From assembly GCA_005777235.1 (NCBI GenBank), contig SXND01000134.1, positions 1 to 39,928 of the forward strand: a stretch of DNA of 39,928 bases, given 5' to 3'. This DNA is from Pseudomonadota bacterium (GTDB lineage Bacteria; Tectomicrobia; Entotheonellia; Entotheonellales; Entotheonellaceae). The position numbers and the translations under genes were made by a program. Below are positions 7,816 through 14,822 of the stretch, piece after piece; the first letter of the stretch is position 1; the number at the start of each line of letters is the position of its first letter. The notes beneath the pieces are model-generated. The model was not told the origin of the DNA. It ran no database searches and saw only the letters and a list, made by a program, of their open reading frames with translations.

Positions 7816-8688
7816 TTAGGCCTGCACGGCAGCGTGAAACTGCCGCATCGCCTCAATCTGTTGCGCCACGGCCCCGACGCCCTGGCCCGAAGTGTAGAAG
7901 GTCACATGCGTTGCCCCCAGGGCCTGCCAGCGCTCAGCAGCCTCACGCCATTGCTCCGGGCCGCCAATGCTGCTGCGCACCCAGGCTTCGATACCAAAAG
8001 CCTGCGGATCGCGGCCCTGGGCCCGCAGGTAATCGTGCAGGCGCTCCAACTGACCAGCGGTGCGTTCATCGGGCTGCCCGAGCGGGATCCAGCCCTGGCC
8101 GTATTGCGCGGCGCGGCGTAACACCGCTTCGGCGCCGCCGCCGAACCAGATCGGGATCGGGCGCTGGATGGGCCGGGGATTGATCCCGGCGTGTTGCACG
8201 CGGTCGAAGGCGCCCGTAAAAGTCACGCTGCGCTCGGTCCACAGGCGGTTCATCAGCTCGATCTGCTCTGCCTGCCGGCGCCCGCGCACGTGCCAATCCT
8301 GCCCAAGGGCTTCGTATTCCACCGGGTTCCAGCCCACGCCAATGCCCAGGCGCAAACGCCCGCCGGACACTACGTCCAACTGCGCCGCCTGCTTGGCTAC
8401 GAGGGCGGTCTGGCGCTGCGGCAGAATGAGCACGCCACTGGCCAGGCCAACGCGCTGGGTGACGGCGGCAATATAGGCCAGCGTCACAAACGTCTCGTGG
8501 AAGGCATCATCCACGTCATACGGTCCCTGGAAATCCGGCAAGGCGGCGCGGTCGGCTCCCAAGACGTGGTCCGAAACTTCCAGAAAATCAAAGCCCATGG
8601 CTTCGGCCGCCTGGGCCCAGTCGCGGATAGCCAGGTGATCTGGCGGCATGTCACGGGTGGGGAAAAAGGCACCGATCTGCAACGACAT
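7816..8688 (-). CDS. LLM-class flavin (F420/FMN)-dependent oxidoreductase
   Basis: 290 residues of the bacterial luciferase-like TIM-barrel family. Family marks are IGAFFPTRDM at the N-terminus, AEAMGFDFLEVSDH, QRVGLASGVLILPQR, and GRLRLGIGVGWNPVEYEALG followed by a RRQAEQIELMNRLW segment. The RLxLGIGVGWN-type sequence is typical of the F420-dependent group, but FMN cannot be excluded. Such enzymes oxidise or cleave small organic molecules in catabolism. The gene sits between the FAD oxidoreductase and the SnoaL-like gene on one strand, so the three probably act on one substrate. AAGGAG lies seven bases before the ATG at 8688. Confidence 0.9.
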   Translation of the reverse strand: MSLQIGAFFPTRDMPPDHLAIRDWAQAAEAMGFDFLEVSDHVLGADRAALPDFQGPYDVDDAFHETFVTLAYIAAVTQRVGLASGVLILPQRQTALVAKQAAQLDVVSGGRLRLGIGVGWNPVEYEALGQDWHVRGRRQAEQIELMNRLWTERSVTFTGAFDRVQHAGINPRPIQRPIPIWFGGGAEAVLRRAAQYGQGWIPLGQPDERTAGQLERLHDYLRAQGRDPQAFGIEAWVRSSIGGPEQWREAAERWQALGATHVTFYTSGQGVGAVAQQIEAMRQFHAAVQA

Positions 8689-8775
8689 GTGTGCTCCTTG
8701 TGTACTGCGAGTCTACCTCCGCAGACCCGGCTAACGCCTGTTAGCAGGCTCGATATGCCCATCCACGCAAGGCCC

Positions 8776-10257
8776 TTAACTCCACGGCCGCTCGGCTGCC
8801 GCATTGCGCCCGGCAATGCGCCCGAAGGCCAGGCACTCGCCAATGTTGCCAGTGCCTTGGTAGAGATAACTGTAGATCGAACCCAGCTCCCCGGCGCTGT
8901 ACAGACGCGGGATCGGGCTGCTGTCAGGCCGCACAATCTGGGCCCGCACATTGCGCCGCGGGCCGCCCTGGGTGTTGAGCATGGAGGGCGACAGTTCGAC
9001 GGCATAAAACGGCGCCTGCTGCAGTGGTGCCAGCATCAGCGTGCGGCCGAAGTCCGCATCAACACCGGCCTGGCACTGCGCATTCCAGCGCGTCACCGTG
9101 TCGGTCACAGCGGCCGGGGACAGCCCCAGGGCCTGGGCTAAGGCCGGCAGGGTCTCGGCACGCTTGATCCAGCCTTTGGCTAACTCGGTGCTGTTGTCGT
9201 CGCTCCAGTCATAGCGCTCGATCATGGGCGTCCAGCCCGAGCGCGGCTCTTTGTCGTACAGGGGACCAGCGCTGAACATGGTGTGATCCATGAGCATAAA
9301 CATCGGGCATGGGGTGGTGAGCGGCGTCCAGGAGCCCGTGACATTGACCTTGCCGTGCGACGTCTTGTACTTCTCGTCGGCAAAGCGCTTGCCGTTCGGA
9401 CCCACCACGATCATGCCACCGGGCGGCTGTTTGGCGAAGTGCAAGGCCACCATGGAAAACGTCGTGGGGTATTCGGGCACCTTGAGCGCCATGGACGGCC
9501 CGGCAAAGTTGTTCATGTGCCACAGGTCGGCGCCCACGGTCATGGCCATGGTGATGCCATCGCCCTCATTATACGGTGAGCCCGAGGTGTAGCAGTACGG
9601 CACGCCCGGCAGATAATTGCGGATCATCTCCTGATTGTTTTCAAAGCCGCCGCAGGTCAACACCACCGCCTGCCGCGCCGCAATGTGATACGGGTGGCCA
9701 GCGCGTACGACCCTGACGCCGAAAATCTCGCCGGTCACGCCGTGCTGGATGAGTCCTTTACCCGGTGTCTCATAGAGAATCTCGATGGAGCGGGCTTTGA
9801 CGGCGCGCTCCAGCATGCCCCAGGTGTGCGAAAAGCCGACAATCGGCCCGTGGTGGAACTTGTGCACGCAGTCCGCGCCGGGCAGCTCGGGGAACTCGAT
9901 GCCGACGGGTTGATGCTGATGCTCCTGCGGGTCGCCGCCTATACTCTCGACCCAGGCGTTGTTCTGGCCCATTTCCTCGGCCCACACCTGCACCATGTCG
10001 TCTGGCACGCGGTACGGCCCGCAGAGGGCCTGCAGATAGGTCTGGGCTTTCTCCACGGAGGACGTGTTGAGATACCCCTGCCCAGCCACGCGGGTATTGC
10101 CGCCCTCTTGGCCCTCAGGGGCCTTGTCGAGTAGGAGCACCTTGGCCCCGGCCTCGCAGGCGGTAATCGCCGCCGCGGCGCCAGCGGCGCCAAAGCCGAC
10201 CACGATCACATCTGCGTCTCTATCCCAGGTGGCTGGGAGCCACGGCTGGTGTTCCAT
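8776..10257 (-). CDS. FAD-dependent oxidoreductase (FAD_binding_2; fumarate reductase/ketosteroid dehydrogenase type)
   Basis: 493 residues. The dinucleotide-binding motif VIVVGFGAAGAAAAI is near residues 14-28 and is followed by EAGAKVLLLDKA. GGNTRVAGQGY matches the FAD-contacting region of succinate dehydrogenase/fumarate reductase-like flavoproteins. The C-terminus has LYSAGELGSIYSYLYQGTG, the usual second FAD contact. The domain order fits the soluble members that dehydrogenate or reduce C=C bonds (fumarate reductase-like, 3-ketosteroid dehydrogenase-like). The substrate is not readable from sequence. It is the first gene of the FAD/LLM/SnoaL operon, with TAAGGAG before the ATG. Confidence 0.9.
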   Translation of the reverse strand: MEHQPWLPATWDRDADVIVVGFGAAGAAAAITACEAGAKVLLLDKAPEGQEGGNTRVAGQGYLNTSSVEKAQTYLQALCGPYRVPDDMVQVWAEEMGQNNAWVESIGGDPQEHQHQPVGIEFPELPGADCVHKFHHGPIVGFSHTWGMLERAVKARSIEILYETPGKGLIQHGVTGEIFGVRVVRAGHPYHIAARQAVVLTCGGFENNQEMIRNYLPGVPYCYTSGSPYNEGDGITMAMTVGADLWHMNNFAGPSMALKVPEYPTTFSMVALHFAKQPPGGMIVVGPNGKRFADEKYKTSHGKVNVTGSWTPLTTPCPMFMLMDHTMFSAGPLYDKEPRSGWTPMIERYDWSDDNSTELAKGWIKRAETLPALAQALGLSPAAVTDTVTRWNAQCQAGVDADFGRTLMLAPLQQAPFYAVELSPSMLNTQGGPRRNVRAQIVRPDSSPIPRLYSAGELGSIYSYLYQGTGNIGECLAFGRIAGRNAAAERPWS

Positions 10258-10355
10258 GTCTGCTCCTTAGAAAAATGGTCATCCGTGGGCGATGGGTGCG
10301 GCGGGGAGGAGCCCAACGCCAGCAGAGCGTGCGGGCGCTGGGCCAGACGAAAACC

Positions 10356-10982
10356 TTACATGCTACGACGTGTCCGCCAGCCGTAGCCCAGCAAACCGAG
10401 CGTACCGGTGGCGAGCAGCAGCCAGGTCGACGGCTCAGGCACTTCGGTCAGAAAGCCGCGAATCTCGCCACCAGGACTGAAGGTGCTATGGATGTTAAAA
10501 TAGGCCTCACCATCTCGCAGTCCAGACAGCAGTGCGGCCTCCGCCCCCGCGACCGTCCCCCCCCCACCGAAGACGATGTTGTTGAGAAAGCCAGTAGTGT
10601 AGGTAGCTGCCTGGGTCAAATCGAGAACCGTCGCATAGGTGCCGCTTGTCACTCCTGCCGGAAAAAGCGGCAACGTCCCAGGGGTCACTGCCACACCCAC
10701 GGTCCCAGCCCCGGGAACGGTCGTGCAGCAGTGGATGTGCGCTACGGTGGTCGTCCCGACCAAATCCTGGAAACTCGCATTGATCGACAACGTGTGGGCC
10801 ACGGTATCGAAGACCACCAGGGCCTGGCCTGTCCCTGGTGAAGCCACCGGGGGAGACTCGCTCGGACCATCAAGTAACGCGAAGAAAGTGATCTGCACGG
10901 CATGGCTCGGGACAGCAGTCATGAGCAACACCATGAACGATAGGATACTACTGAAGATCATGCGGTATCGTGTCATCGTCAT
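10356..10982 (-). CDS. Exported CHRD-domain protein with PEP-CTERM sorting signal
   Basis: 208 residues. A signal peptide covers residues 1-28 (hydrophobic core SSILSFMVLLMTAV, then PSHA). The CHRD domain spans roughly residues 30-178, with AHIHC near 81-85 and the closing GEIRGFLT at 172-179. The C-terminus is a PEP-CTERM tripartite signal: VPEPS at 181-185, a hydrophobic helix LLLATGTLGLLGY, then WRTRR. The protein should be exported, processed by an exosortase and delivered to the cell surface or extracellular matrix. No exosortase gene is in the window. AAAGGAG lies 3 bases before the first ATG (10982) but 9 before the second (10976), so the second may be the real start. A Cys pair follows the HIH motif. 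The gene is separate from the operon downstream. Confidence 0.9.
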   Translation of the reverse strand: MTMTRYRMIFSSILSFMVLLMTAVPSHAVQITFFALLDGPSESPPVASPGTGQALVVFDTVAHTLSINASFQDLVGTTTVAHIHCCTTVPGAGTVGVAVTPGTLPLFPAGVTSGTYATVLDLTQAATYTTGFLNNIVFGGGGTVAGAEAALLSGLRDGEAYFNIHSTFSPGGEIRGFLTEVPEPSTWLLLATGTLGLLGYGWRTRRSM

Positions 10983-11175
10983 CGACTCCTTTGTTTTTCT
11001 CCGCTAGGTATACCTCTCGGGAGACTCTGGCTGCCGTGCCGGAGTCATCGAGAGACATGGGGGACACAAGGTCTTCTACGCCACCTCACGGGCGGGCAAT
11101 ATACCACACATCCTGCATCGACTCCAAGGATGTGCCAGGGCAGGAACAGACCCGCCGTCCTCCTGCCCGGCGTAT

Positions 11176-11457
11176 TTAATACCCCAGTTGCTTGTTAATG
11201 ATGCCTTCCAGCGGCTTGTTGCGCTGTAAGTGCCCAAGATTACGGATAAAGCGGTCGATATTGCGCCCGGCGCGGTACTGACTGGCGCCAGCCGTGTGCG
11301 GCGTCATCATGACGTTGTCCATGTCCCACAGCGCACTGTCGGGCGGTAGGGGCTCACGGGGCGCTACGTCGAGGGCCGCACCGCGAATTTTTTTGCCCTG
11401 CATAGCGCGCACCAAGGCGTCTTCCTCCACCACCTCGCCACGCGTAACACTAACGAG
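11176..11457 (-). pseudogene. Duplicated 3' end of the D-2-hydroxyacid dehydrogenase gene
   Basis: This segment reads as the last ~94 codons of the dehydrogenase at 12240-13217, about 96% identical in DNA by eye (roughly a dozen differences). The match begins exactly at the stop codon and ends at about 11457. Although an internal GTG or ATG could open 85 codons, only part of the NAD domain is present and the catalytic Arg segment is missing. It is a non-functional remnant. It lies directly behind the VapC-like toxin and forms one of two direct repeats that flank the toxin-antitoxin module. Confidence 0.92.
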
Positions 11458-11464
11458 ATGCCCG

Positions 11465-11866
11465 CTACGCTTCCCAATCCTCGAGCCTCAGCCCGTTGAC
11501 GCGGGTGAACTCGCGTGTGTTGTGTGTCACGAGGATCAGATCGTGCGCCAGCCCAATAGCCGCAATCAGGAGATCATTCGGGCCAATGGGCGTTCCAGCA
11601 GCTTCCAGCTGGACGCGGATACGTGCATAGTGTGCAGTCGCAGCATCGTCGAAAGGAAGGCTTCCCAGTGGTGCCAGGAAGGCACGCTGTTGCGCCAGTG
11701 TCTTCGCAGGATTGTTGCTTTTCAGCGCGCCAAAGAGCAACTCCGCACGCGTGACCGCACACACGCCAATATCGTCTGGGGACACTGCCTCCATCTGGCG
11801 GATGATAGGCTCAGAGCGCCGGTTCAGGTAGCGCATGCAGACGTTGGTATCCAGGAGATACTTCAC
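11465..11866 (-). CDS. vapC: PIN-domain RNase toxin, VapC family
   Basis: 133 residues beginning at a GTG (11866) that overlaps the antitoxin stop in a GTGA. The PIN-domain acids are visible: LLDTNVC near the N-terminus, AVTRAELLFG in the middle, and PIGPNDLLIAA plus LVTHNTREFTRVNGLRLEDW at the C-terminus. This is the normal VapC pattern, a metal-dependent RNase that stops translation when free of its antitoxin. A longer open frame extends to 11965, but the overlap and the family N-terminus (KYLLDTN) favour this start. The module is bracketed by direct repeats of the dehydrogenase 3' end. Confidence 0.92.
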   Translation of the reverse strand: MKYLLDTNVCMRYLNRRSEPIIRQMEAVSPDDIGVCAVTRAELLFGALKSNNPAKTLAQQRAFLAPLGSLPFDDAATAHYARIRVQLEAAGTPIGPNDLLIAAIGLAHDLILVTHNTREFTRVNGLRLEDWEA

Positions 11867-12090
11867 TGCAGGGCGTCGCGCTCTTCGTAGGTACCCTGTG
11901 ACGGACGAGCGATCGGATCGTCTGCGAGGCTGCCCGCTGTCTGCGCAAAATAACCTGGAGGCCAACTGCGTTTGGCTTTCGGCTGGACAACGACGAGCAC
12001 TTCCAGATCGGTATCCGTCATGTCAAGGGGCAGAGCCAAGGTGAGGATACCATCTGCGCCCACATGGGTGTCTATTTTCATCGTTTGCAT
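11863..12090 (-). CDS. VapB-like antitoxin
   Basis: 75 residues, or 72 from the second ATG at 12081. The N-terminal half is a short beta-rich segment (VGADGILTLALPLDMTDTDLEVLVVV) like the swapped-hairpin antitoxins found beside VapC in cyanobacteria and other free-living bacteria. The C-terminal half (WPPGYFAQTAGSL..DPIARPSQGTYEERD) is the likely toxin-binding tail. It overlaps the toxin start by four bases. Such antitoxins bind and block the PIN nuclease and usually repress their own promoter. No operator could be identified with confidence. Confidence 0.85.
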   Translation of the reverse strand: MQTMKIDTHVGADGILTLALPLDMTDTDLEVLVVVQPKAKRSWPPGYFAQTAGSLADDPIARPSQGTYEERDALQ

Positions 12091-12194
12091 GGGTTTGCTG
12101 TCCTTCAGATGGTGTGTGCTGTGCTCGCGCCTCCAAGGGGTATGAGGTCGGTAGAGGCTATCCGGACGGAAGCGAGGCGTCAGAGGGGGAGATT

Positions 12195-12234
12195 GTCGAG
12201 GCTGGCAAGCACCGCACCGATCACCAGCCTCGAC
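12195..12234 (-). terminator. Hairpin after the D-2-hydroxyacid dehydrogenase gene
   Basis: gtcgaggctgg (12195-12205) and ccagcctcgac (12224-12234) form a perfect 11-bp stem with an 18-base loop, starting six bases past the dehydrogenase stop on the minus strand. Only a weak T/C-rich tail follows, so it may be a transcript-end or stabilising hairpin rather than a strong intrinsic terminator. The duplicated 3' fragment at 11176 lacks it. Confidence 0.5.
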
Positions 12235-12239
12235 GACGG

Positions 12240-13217
12240 TTAGTACCCCAGTTGCTTGTTAATGATGCCTTCCAGCGGCTCGTTGCGCTGTAAGTGCCCA
12301 AGATTACGGATAAAGCGGTCGATATTGCGCCCGGCGCGATACTGACTGGCGCCAGCCGTGTGCGGCGTCATCACGACGTTGTCCATGTCCCACAGCGCAC
12401 TGTCGGGCGGCAGGGGTTCGCGTGGCGCTACGTCGAGGGCCGCGCCGCGAATTTTTTTGCCCTGCATAGCGCGCACCAGGGCGTCTTCCACCACCACCTC
12501 GCCACGCGTGACACTGACCAGAAAGGCGCTCGGCTTCATGTGATTAAACGCCTCGTCATTGAACATGTCGTGCGTTTCTGGGGTCAGCGGACAACAAATC
12601 GCCACCACGTCCGAGGTTTCCAGGAGCGTGTGGAAAAAGGCCGGGGGCTGCACCTGCGCCACTTCCGGGGAGGGGGCCACGGGGTCGCGATCCATCGCCT
12701 GGCAGTGCATGCCAAAGGCCTGGGCCCGCCGTGCCATGGCGCGGCCGGTGCCACCAAAGCCGACGATGCCCATGGTTAGGCCACTGAGTTCGATCATGTC
12801 GCGCCGCAGGGCCGGGCGGTGGTTCCAGGAATCAGGGCCCATTTTCAGGGTGCGGGGCAATTGCCGCGTCAACTGCAGCAGAATGCCAAAGCCGTGATCC
12901 GCCAGGTGCTCGCCAACCAGGCCTTTTTCGCTGGTTAACACCACAGCGCTGTCACGGAACTCGGGATAGAGGAAGGCATCCACGCCCGAGGACGTGGCCT
13001 GCACCCAACGCAATTTGGGGGCCGCTTGGAACAGTGCGAGCGGCACGCCGCCCAGGATCACATCGGCGTTGGCGGCGTGCTTGCCTGCCTCTTCTTGGGT
13101 AGTGACCACGACCTCGGCATCCGGGCCAGCCGCAGCCCGAATGCGGGCCACGTCATCGTCAGAGAAGCGTGGGAGGGTCAAACCCGGAATCAGGATGACT
13201 TTCATGCTGGGCCTCAT
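12240..13217 (-). CDS. D-2-hydroxyacid dehydrogenase (NAD-dependent)
   Basis: 325 residues. The nucleotide-binding motif GFGGTGR is at residues 153-159. The family's catalytic set is visible in order: Arg in SVTRGEVV, Glu in DVAPREPLPPDS, His in MTPHTAG. These enzymes interconvert 2-hydroxy acids and 2-oxo acids with NAD(P)H. The exact substrate is unknown; it could equally be a glyoxylate/hydroxypyruvate reductase-like member. The ATG at 13217 overlaps the stop of the upstream oxidoreductase (ATGA); an alternative ATG at 13205 has GAGG at good spacing and gives the usual MKVILIPG start. It belongs to the operon driven from 14303-14331. Its 3' end is duplicated at 11176-11457. Confidence 0.92.
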   Translation of the reverse strand: MRPSMKVILIPGLTLPRFSDDDVARIRAAAGPDAEVVVTTQEEAGKHAANADVILGGVPLALFQAAPKLRWVQATSSGVDAFLYPEFRDSAVVLTSEKGLVGEHLADHGFGILLQLTRQLPRTLKMGPDSWNHRPALRRDMIELSGLTMGIVGFGGTGRAMARRAQAFGMHCQAMDRDPVAPSPEVAQVQPPAFFHTLLETSDVVAICCPLTPETHDMFNDEAFNHMKPSAFLVSVTRGEVVVEDALVRAMQGKKIRGAALDVAPREPLPPDSALWDMDNVVMTPHTAGASQYRAGRNIDRFIRNLGHLQRNEPLEGIINKQLGY

Positions 13218-14242
13218 TTTATGGTTGGTGATGACTCGTTCATGGTTGGGACGGTGACACTGCGGCGTTCGTCGATGGCCTGCAAGACGGCGCGCGTCAC
13301 CGCCACCATTTGCACGCTGTCCTCGCCATCGGGGAGCAGGCTGCGCTCTCCACGCAGTTCGCCCTCGAAGGCGTGCACCTCCAGGGCATACGCCGGGCTG
13401 GCGGGAAAACGTTCCTCCGTGGTGCCGCTGTGGTCCCGCAGGCGCACCACGTGCTCGGGGGCAAAGCGCAAGGCCGAGGTGATGAGCGTGGCCTCGGCAC
13501 CTGCGATAATCAAGTTATTTTCGGCATGGCCAATCTCGCGGGTGGCGCGTGCCACGGCGTGACACTCGCCGTCCAGACGACCCAGCACGGTGACGGTATC
13601 GTCCGGCGCGCCGTGCCGTCGGTCCGGGTGCGTGAAGGCGCTGACTTCAGCGAAGTGCTGGCCACTCACCCACTGGATGAGATCGAGCAGATGCACCCCG
13701 ACATCAAAGATCACGCCGCTCTGCGCCACGTCTTCACGCCAAGCGGTACGCGACCCCAGGCCGGAGGCGCGCTCCAACGAGATGGCCGCCAGCCGTCCGA
13801 GTCGCCCACTGCGTACGATCTCCCGCGCCCGCCCCACCGCCGTGTCGAGGCGGATCTGGTGCGCGATGCGCAGCACCACGCCGGCATCGCGGCAGGCCGC
13901 CACCATCTCACGTGCCTGCGCCACATGTATGGCGAACGGTTTTTCACACAGCACGTGCTTTTTGCCACGTGCCGCGGCCAGCACGGCCTGATGATGCAGG
14001 GCGTTGGGCAGGGCAATGTACACCGCGTCGATGTCGGAGTCGTGCATCAGCGCTTCCAGATCGGTATGGACCCGCGCCACCCCAAAACGTGCGGCAAACG
14101 CTTGCCCCTTGGCCGGTGAACTCCCCAGACAGGCGGCGAGCTGCGAGCCCGCGCTCTTGACCATCGCCGGCACGACAAAATCGGCTGCCACCCAGCCCAG
14201 ACCGACAAGACCCCAGCGTACGGGGGACGGTGTGTCACGCAC
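13214..14242 (-). CDS. Gfo/Idh/MocA-family NAD(P)-dependent oxidoreductase
   Basis: 342 residues from a GTG at 14242, chosen because AGGAGG (14255-14250) lies seven bases upstream. The Rossmann motif GLVGLGWVA is at residues 11-19, the catalytic EKP at 100-102 in HVLCEKPFA, and a conserved histidine region is in DVGVHLLDLIQW. The family oxidises or reduces sugars, inositols and related hydroxylated compounds. It overlaps the D-2-hydroxyacid dehydrogenase gene by four bases, so both probably act on one hydroxylated substrate, in the order alcohol oxidation then 2-oxo/2-hydroxy conversion (inference). A longer open frame to 14563 is an artefact without coding character. Confidence 0.92.
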   Translation of the reverse strand: MRDTPSPVRWGLVGLGWVAADFVVPAMVKSAGSQLAACLGSSPAKGQAFAARFGVARVHTDLEALMHDSDIDAVYIALPNALHHQAVLAAARGKKHVLCEKPFAIHVAQAREMVAACRDAGVVLRIAHQIRLDTAVGRAREIVRSGRLGRLAAISLERASGLGSRTAWREDVAQSGVIFDVGVHLLDLIQWVSGQHFAEVSAFTHPDRRHGAPDDTVTVLGRLDGECHAVARATREIGHAENNLIIAGAEATLITSALRFAPEHVVRLRDHSGTTEERFPASPAYALEVHAFEGELRGERSLLPDGEDSVQMVAVTRAVLQAIDERRSVTVPTMNESSPTIK

Positions 14243-14302
14243 GCGCCTTCCTCCTGTTGCACGGCCTTTTGGCCGCAGGTATTCGATACGAAACGCGGGA
14301 CG

Positions 14303-14331
14303 ATTATAAAGGGTGCTGCCAGCGCTGTCAG
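14303..14331 (-). promoter_or_regulatory. Sigma-70 promoter of the Gfo/D-2-hydroxyacid dehydrogenase operon
   Basis: On the minus strand CTGACA (14331-14326), a 17-bp spacer and a perfect TATAAT (14308-14303) lie about 60 bases before the GTG start at 14242. The -35 box is inside an inverted repeat (14325-14334 with 14340-14349, one G-T pair), which could be an operator or the terminator of the upstream gene. Confidence 0.72.
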
Positions 14332-14496
14332 CCGTAAAGCGGCTGGCAGGCGGCCCGCGACTGGAGGGGCCGAGGCGGCGCAGACGTGGCAACAGGCAGA
14401 GCCGACGCCTGAGGCGCGGCCCAGGCCTGCCGGCATGCACAAGGCGCCCCTCCTCGTCGTCGGGGCCACCAGCCAGCCGCTCCAGAAGGCGAGGTG

Positions 14497-14820
14497 CTAA
14501 ATACCCTGTGGCCGCGTGGGTTTGGGCTGCCGCAGGCGTTGCCACCAGGACAGCGCCTGCCATTGTTCGAGCTGCTGGAAGTATTACGCGTTGAGTGCTA
14601 CGGCACGGTCGATATTGGCACTGGGATGGGGCATAGAAAACAGCGCGACCTTCCGTGGATCGGGCGGCAGGCCCAGACTCTCCTGGAGCCTGAGAGCTCG
14701 GGAACCCAACGCTTCATGCACCCGTATCAATTCCTTACCCGCGAGCTCTTGCAGCAGCGTCCGGAACCAGGCGTACTCGTTCCGTAGCCGCGTAGCCGGG
14801 GCAGGCGCGTGCAGGAACGG
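14497..14820 (-). pseudogene. Degenerate coding-like stretch downstream of the STAND/TPR gene
   Basis: On the minus strand one frame carries protein-like sequence without its own start: NEYAWFRTLLQELAGKELI, RVHEALGSRALRLQESLGL and so on. It is cut by a TAA at about 14584, then continues in the same frame (YFQQLEQWQALSWWQRLRQ) to a TAG near 14497. The composition is unlike the spurious frames around it. I do not recognise the family. It may be a decayed gene, or the former tail of a protein encoded just upstream. The remainder of the 580-bp gap to 14242 holds only the promoter described at 14303-14331. Confidence 0.4.
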
Positions 14821-14822
14821 CG

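Noticed and set aside
13310..14119. Plus-strand open frame of 269 codons
   Set aside because: It lies fully opposite the well-supported Gfo/Idh/MocA gene and has no ribosome site or motif.
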